Origin: JAVBPB01 sp031549965
GTDB lineage: Bacteria; Bacillota; Clostridia; Lachnospirales; Lachnospiraceae
Assembly: GCA_031549965.1 (NCBI GenBank)
Contig: JAVBPB010000154.1
Span: 1-13,177 of the forward strand
DNA: 13,177 nt
Direction of reading: 5' to 3'
Positions 13,168-13,177 of the stretch are shown here, piece by piece. Positions within the stretch are counted from its first letter, which is position 1. Each line of letters opens with the position of its first letter. Under the pieces are notes generated by a model that saw only the letters and a list, made by a program, of their open reading frames with translations, did not search any database and had not been told where the DNA came from. The translations under genes were made by a program, and so were the position numbers.

Positions 13168-13177
13168 TTGCCTTACC

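Larger units (their letters stand above)
12950..13177. other. Repeat-bearing non-coding right end
   Basis: These 228 bases upstream of the isc promoter contain no supported gene. They hold the 38-bp repeat at 13014-13060 and the 17-bp word at 13151-13167, both shared in inverted orientation with 139-300. The rest is AT-rich without recognisable signals. Confidence 0.5.

Overview
The window is low-GC chromosomal DNA from a Gram-positive Firmicute, most likely a member of the Clostridia close to Lachnospiraceae. This rests on strong AGGAGG-type ribosome binding sites, a short RpoD, the yicC-remA-gmk-rpoZ block beside a divergent rqcH (the B. subtilis yloA/yloC neighbourhood), and an iscR-iscS-iscU-mnmA operon of clostridial type. 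The assignment comes from gene content and protein recognition by eye, with no database search. All recognised genes look intact, and there is no phage, IS transposase, CRISPR array, tRNA or rRNA.

Layout. (1) 1-393 is non-coding and built from repeats: a 134-nt perfect-armed palindrome (5-138), a unit shared with the right end of the window (161-197), a 17-bp word also shared with the right end (257-273), and a tail repeat (329-380) shared with the region near 7800. (2) rpoD (394-1455, minus) is divergent from an ABC-F ATPase (1724-3283, plus), with promoters between them. (3) A two-way terminator (3313-3374) separates the ABC-F gene from a minus-strand operon yicC-remA-gmk-rpoZ (5635 down to 3395), which has a near-consensus promoter at 5684-5712. 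(4) rqcH (5860-7611, plus) starts from its own promoter. (5) 7612-7897 holds a second copy of the palindrome (7668-7800) and of the tail repeat. (6) A HisJ-type PHP phosphatase (7898-8716, plus) follows. (7) A second minus-strand operon, iscR-iscS-iscU-mnmA and probably a small P-loop kinase, runs from 12871 down to 8955. Its promoter carries a dyad resembling the type 1 IscR box. (8) 12950-13177 is non-coding and carries the shared repeats in inverted orientation.

How the genes fit together. Most serve gene expression and its quality control: housekeeping sigma factor, RNA polymerase omega, guanylate kinase, a ribosome-acting ABC-F protein, the RQC factor RqcH, a YicC-family ribonuclease, and sulfur delivery through IscS to Fe-S clusters (IscU) and to tRNA 2-thiouridine (MnmA). 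RemA is a DNA-binding regulator.

The most unusual observation is the pair of palindromes. They share an almost identical apical core and the same internal bulge. Their 35-bp outer arms differ at 14 positions, and every difference is matched on the opposite arm, as is a 7-bp inner stem that differs at 3 positions. This is a covariation pattern expected of a conserved structured RNA or DNA hairpin element, although palindrome correction during replication could also produce it. I do not recognise the family.
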